In this document: piece after piece, positions 6,156-6,860 of the stretch
How the letters are laid out: each line of letters begins with the position of its first letter
Position numbering within the stretch: position 1 is the stretch's first letter
Source: Alphaproteobacteria bacterium
GTDB taxonomy: Bacteria; Pseudomonadota; Alphaproteobacteria; Caulobacterales; Caulobacteraceae
Assembly (NCBI GenBank): GCA_018895795.1
Contig: JAHINZ010000441.1
Location: 1 to 6,860, forward strand
Length of the DNA stretch: 6,860 nt
Reading direction: 5' to 3'
Notes under the pieces: generated by a model
What the model was told of the DNA's origin: nothing
The model's input: the letters and a program-made list of their open reading frames with translations, nothing else
Database searches by the model: none
Translations under genes and position numbers: made by a program

Positions 6156-6860
6156 CTATTCGGTCTTCAGATAGATCTCCGAGCCCTGCTCGCGGAACTT
6201 GTCGCTCATCTGGGCCATGCCTTCGGCGATGGCGTTGGGAGCCTGGGCGGCCGCGAATTCCCGCACCTCGTGGCTGATCTTCATCGAGCAGAACTTGGGT
6301 CCGCACATCGAGCAGAAGTGCGCGGTCTTGTGCGCCTCCTTGGGCAGGGTCTCGTCGTGGAACTTGCGGGCGGTTTCCGGATCCAGCGCCAGGTTGAACT
6401 GGTCTTCCCAGCGGAACTCGAACCGCGCCCGGCTGATGGCGTCGTCCCACATGGCCGCGCCGGGGTGACCCTTGGCCAGGTCGGCGGCGTGGGCGGCCAG
6501 CTTGTAGGTGATCACGCCGGTCTTGACGTCGTCACGGTCGGGCAGACCCAGATGCTCCTTGGGCGTGACGTAGCAAAGCATGGCGGTGCCGAACCAGCCG
6601 ATCATCGCCGCCCCGATCGCCGAGGTGATATGGTCGTAGCCAGGGGCGATATCGGTGGTCAACGGGCCCAAGGTGTAGAAGGGGGCCTCGTGGCAGTGCT
6701 TGAGCTGCTCATCCATATTGGCCTTGATCTTGTGCATGGCCACGTGGCCCGGCCCTTCGATCATCACCTGCACGCCGTGCTTCCAGGCCACCTTGGTCAG
6801 TTCGCCCAGGGTGCGCAGCTCCGAGAACTGAGCCTCGTCATTGGCGTCGGCGGTCGAGCC
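6156..6860 (-). CDS. thiC: Phosphomethylpyrimidine synthase ThiC, C-terminal part
   Basis: ThiC is a cytoplasmic radical-SAM enzyme that converts aminoimidazole ribotide into hydroxymethylpyrimidine phosphate, the pyrimidine half of thiamine. The window holds the last 234 residues; the frame is open to the right edge, so the gene begins outside. Visible hallmarks are GSTADANDEAQFSEL at the edge, MIEGPGHVAMHKI, PLTTDIAPGYDHITSAIGAA, YVTPKEHLGLPDRDDVKTGVI and the C-terminal [4Fe-4S] ligand motif CSMCGPKFC (codons at 6288-6314), whose three cysteines have the CxxCxxxxC spacing unique to ThiC. The sequence ends in GSEIYLKTE. All catalytic features in this part are intact and there is no frameshift. 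Any TPP riboswitch, the usual control of thiC, would lie upstream of the start codon and so outside the window. Confidence 0.97.
   Translation of the reverse strand, partial: GSTADANDEAQFSELRTLGELTKVAWKHGVQVMIEGPGHVAMHKIKANMDEQLKHCHEAPFYTLGPLTTDIAPGYDHITSAIGAAMIGWFGTAMLCYVTPKEHLGLPDRDDVKTGVITYKLAAHAADLAKGHPGAAMWDDAISRARFEFRWEDQFNLALDPETARKFHDETLPKEAHKTAHFCSMCGPKFCSMKISHEVREFAAAQAPNAIAEGMAQMSDKFREQGSEIYLKTE

Overview
The window reads as a stretch of ordinary chromosome from a GC-rich alphaproteobacterium, most likely in or near the Caulobacteraceae. This is inferred from GC-biased codon use, the alphaproteobacterial variant of the chemoreceptor tip, an OprB-type porin, and the style of the small conserved proteins. 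No tRNA, rRNA, CRISPR array, insertion sequence or phage gene is visible.

Layout from left to right. Positions 1-1422 (+) hold a methyl-accepting chemotaxis protein that enters from the left edge. Positions 1544-2746 (+) encode an OprB-family outer-membrane porin with a signal peptide. It converges on a DUF2461 (TIGR02453) protein at 2754-3536 (-), with only 7 bp between the stop codons. The DUF2461 gene is divergent from a small SnoaL/NTF2-like protein at 3694-4047 (+), and a nested inverted repeat lies in the 157-bp region between them. Positions 4048-4556 hold no intact annotatable gene except a possible 41-residue ORF. On the minus strand this stretch carries the C-terminal half of a zeta-toxin-type P-loop kinase and, after it, the small ORF. 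The two appear to be separated by a single-base lesion. Positions 4557-4910 (-) encode a DUF1428 protein. Positions 4994-6073 (-) encode an Acg-type nitroreductase with a twin-arginine/lipoprotein leader. From 6156 to the right edge (-) is the C-terminal part of ThiC (thiamine pyrimidine synthase), followed by a perfect 11-bp hairpin that is probably its terminator.

Working together: thiC, the nitroreductase, DUF1428 and the zeta remnant are all on the minus strand, in that transcriptional order. Nothing except position links thiC functionally to the rest, and the hairpin probably separates it. The nitroreductase and DUF1428 genes (83 bp apart) may be co-transcribed. The most interesting part is the decayed zeta-kinase locus at 4073-4536. 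Removing one base near 4248 would at once give the kinase a natural end and give the downstream small ORF an ATG, in a short overlapping arrangement. This points to a recently broken two-gene operon. I do not see a convincing undescribed system that is intact.
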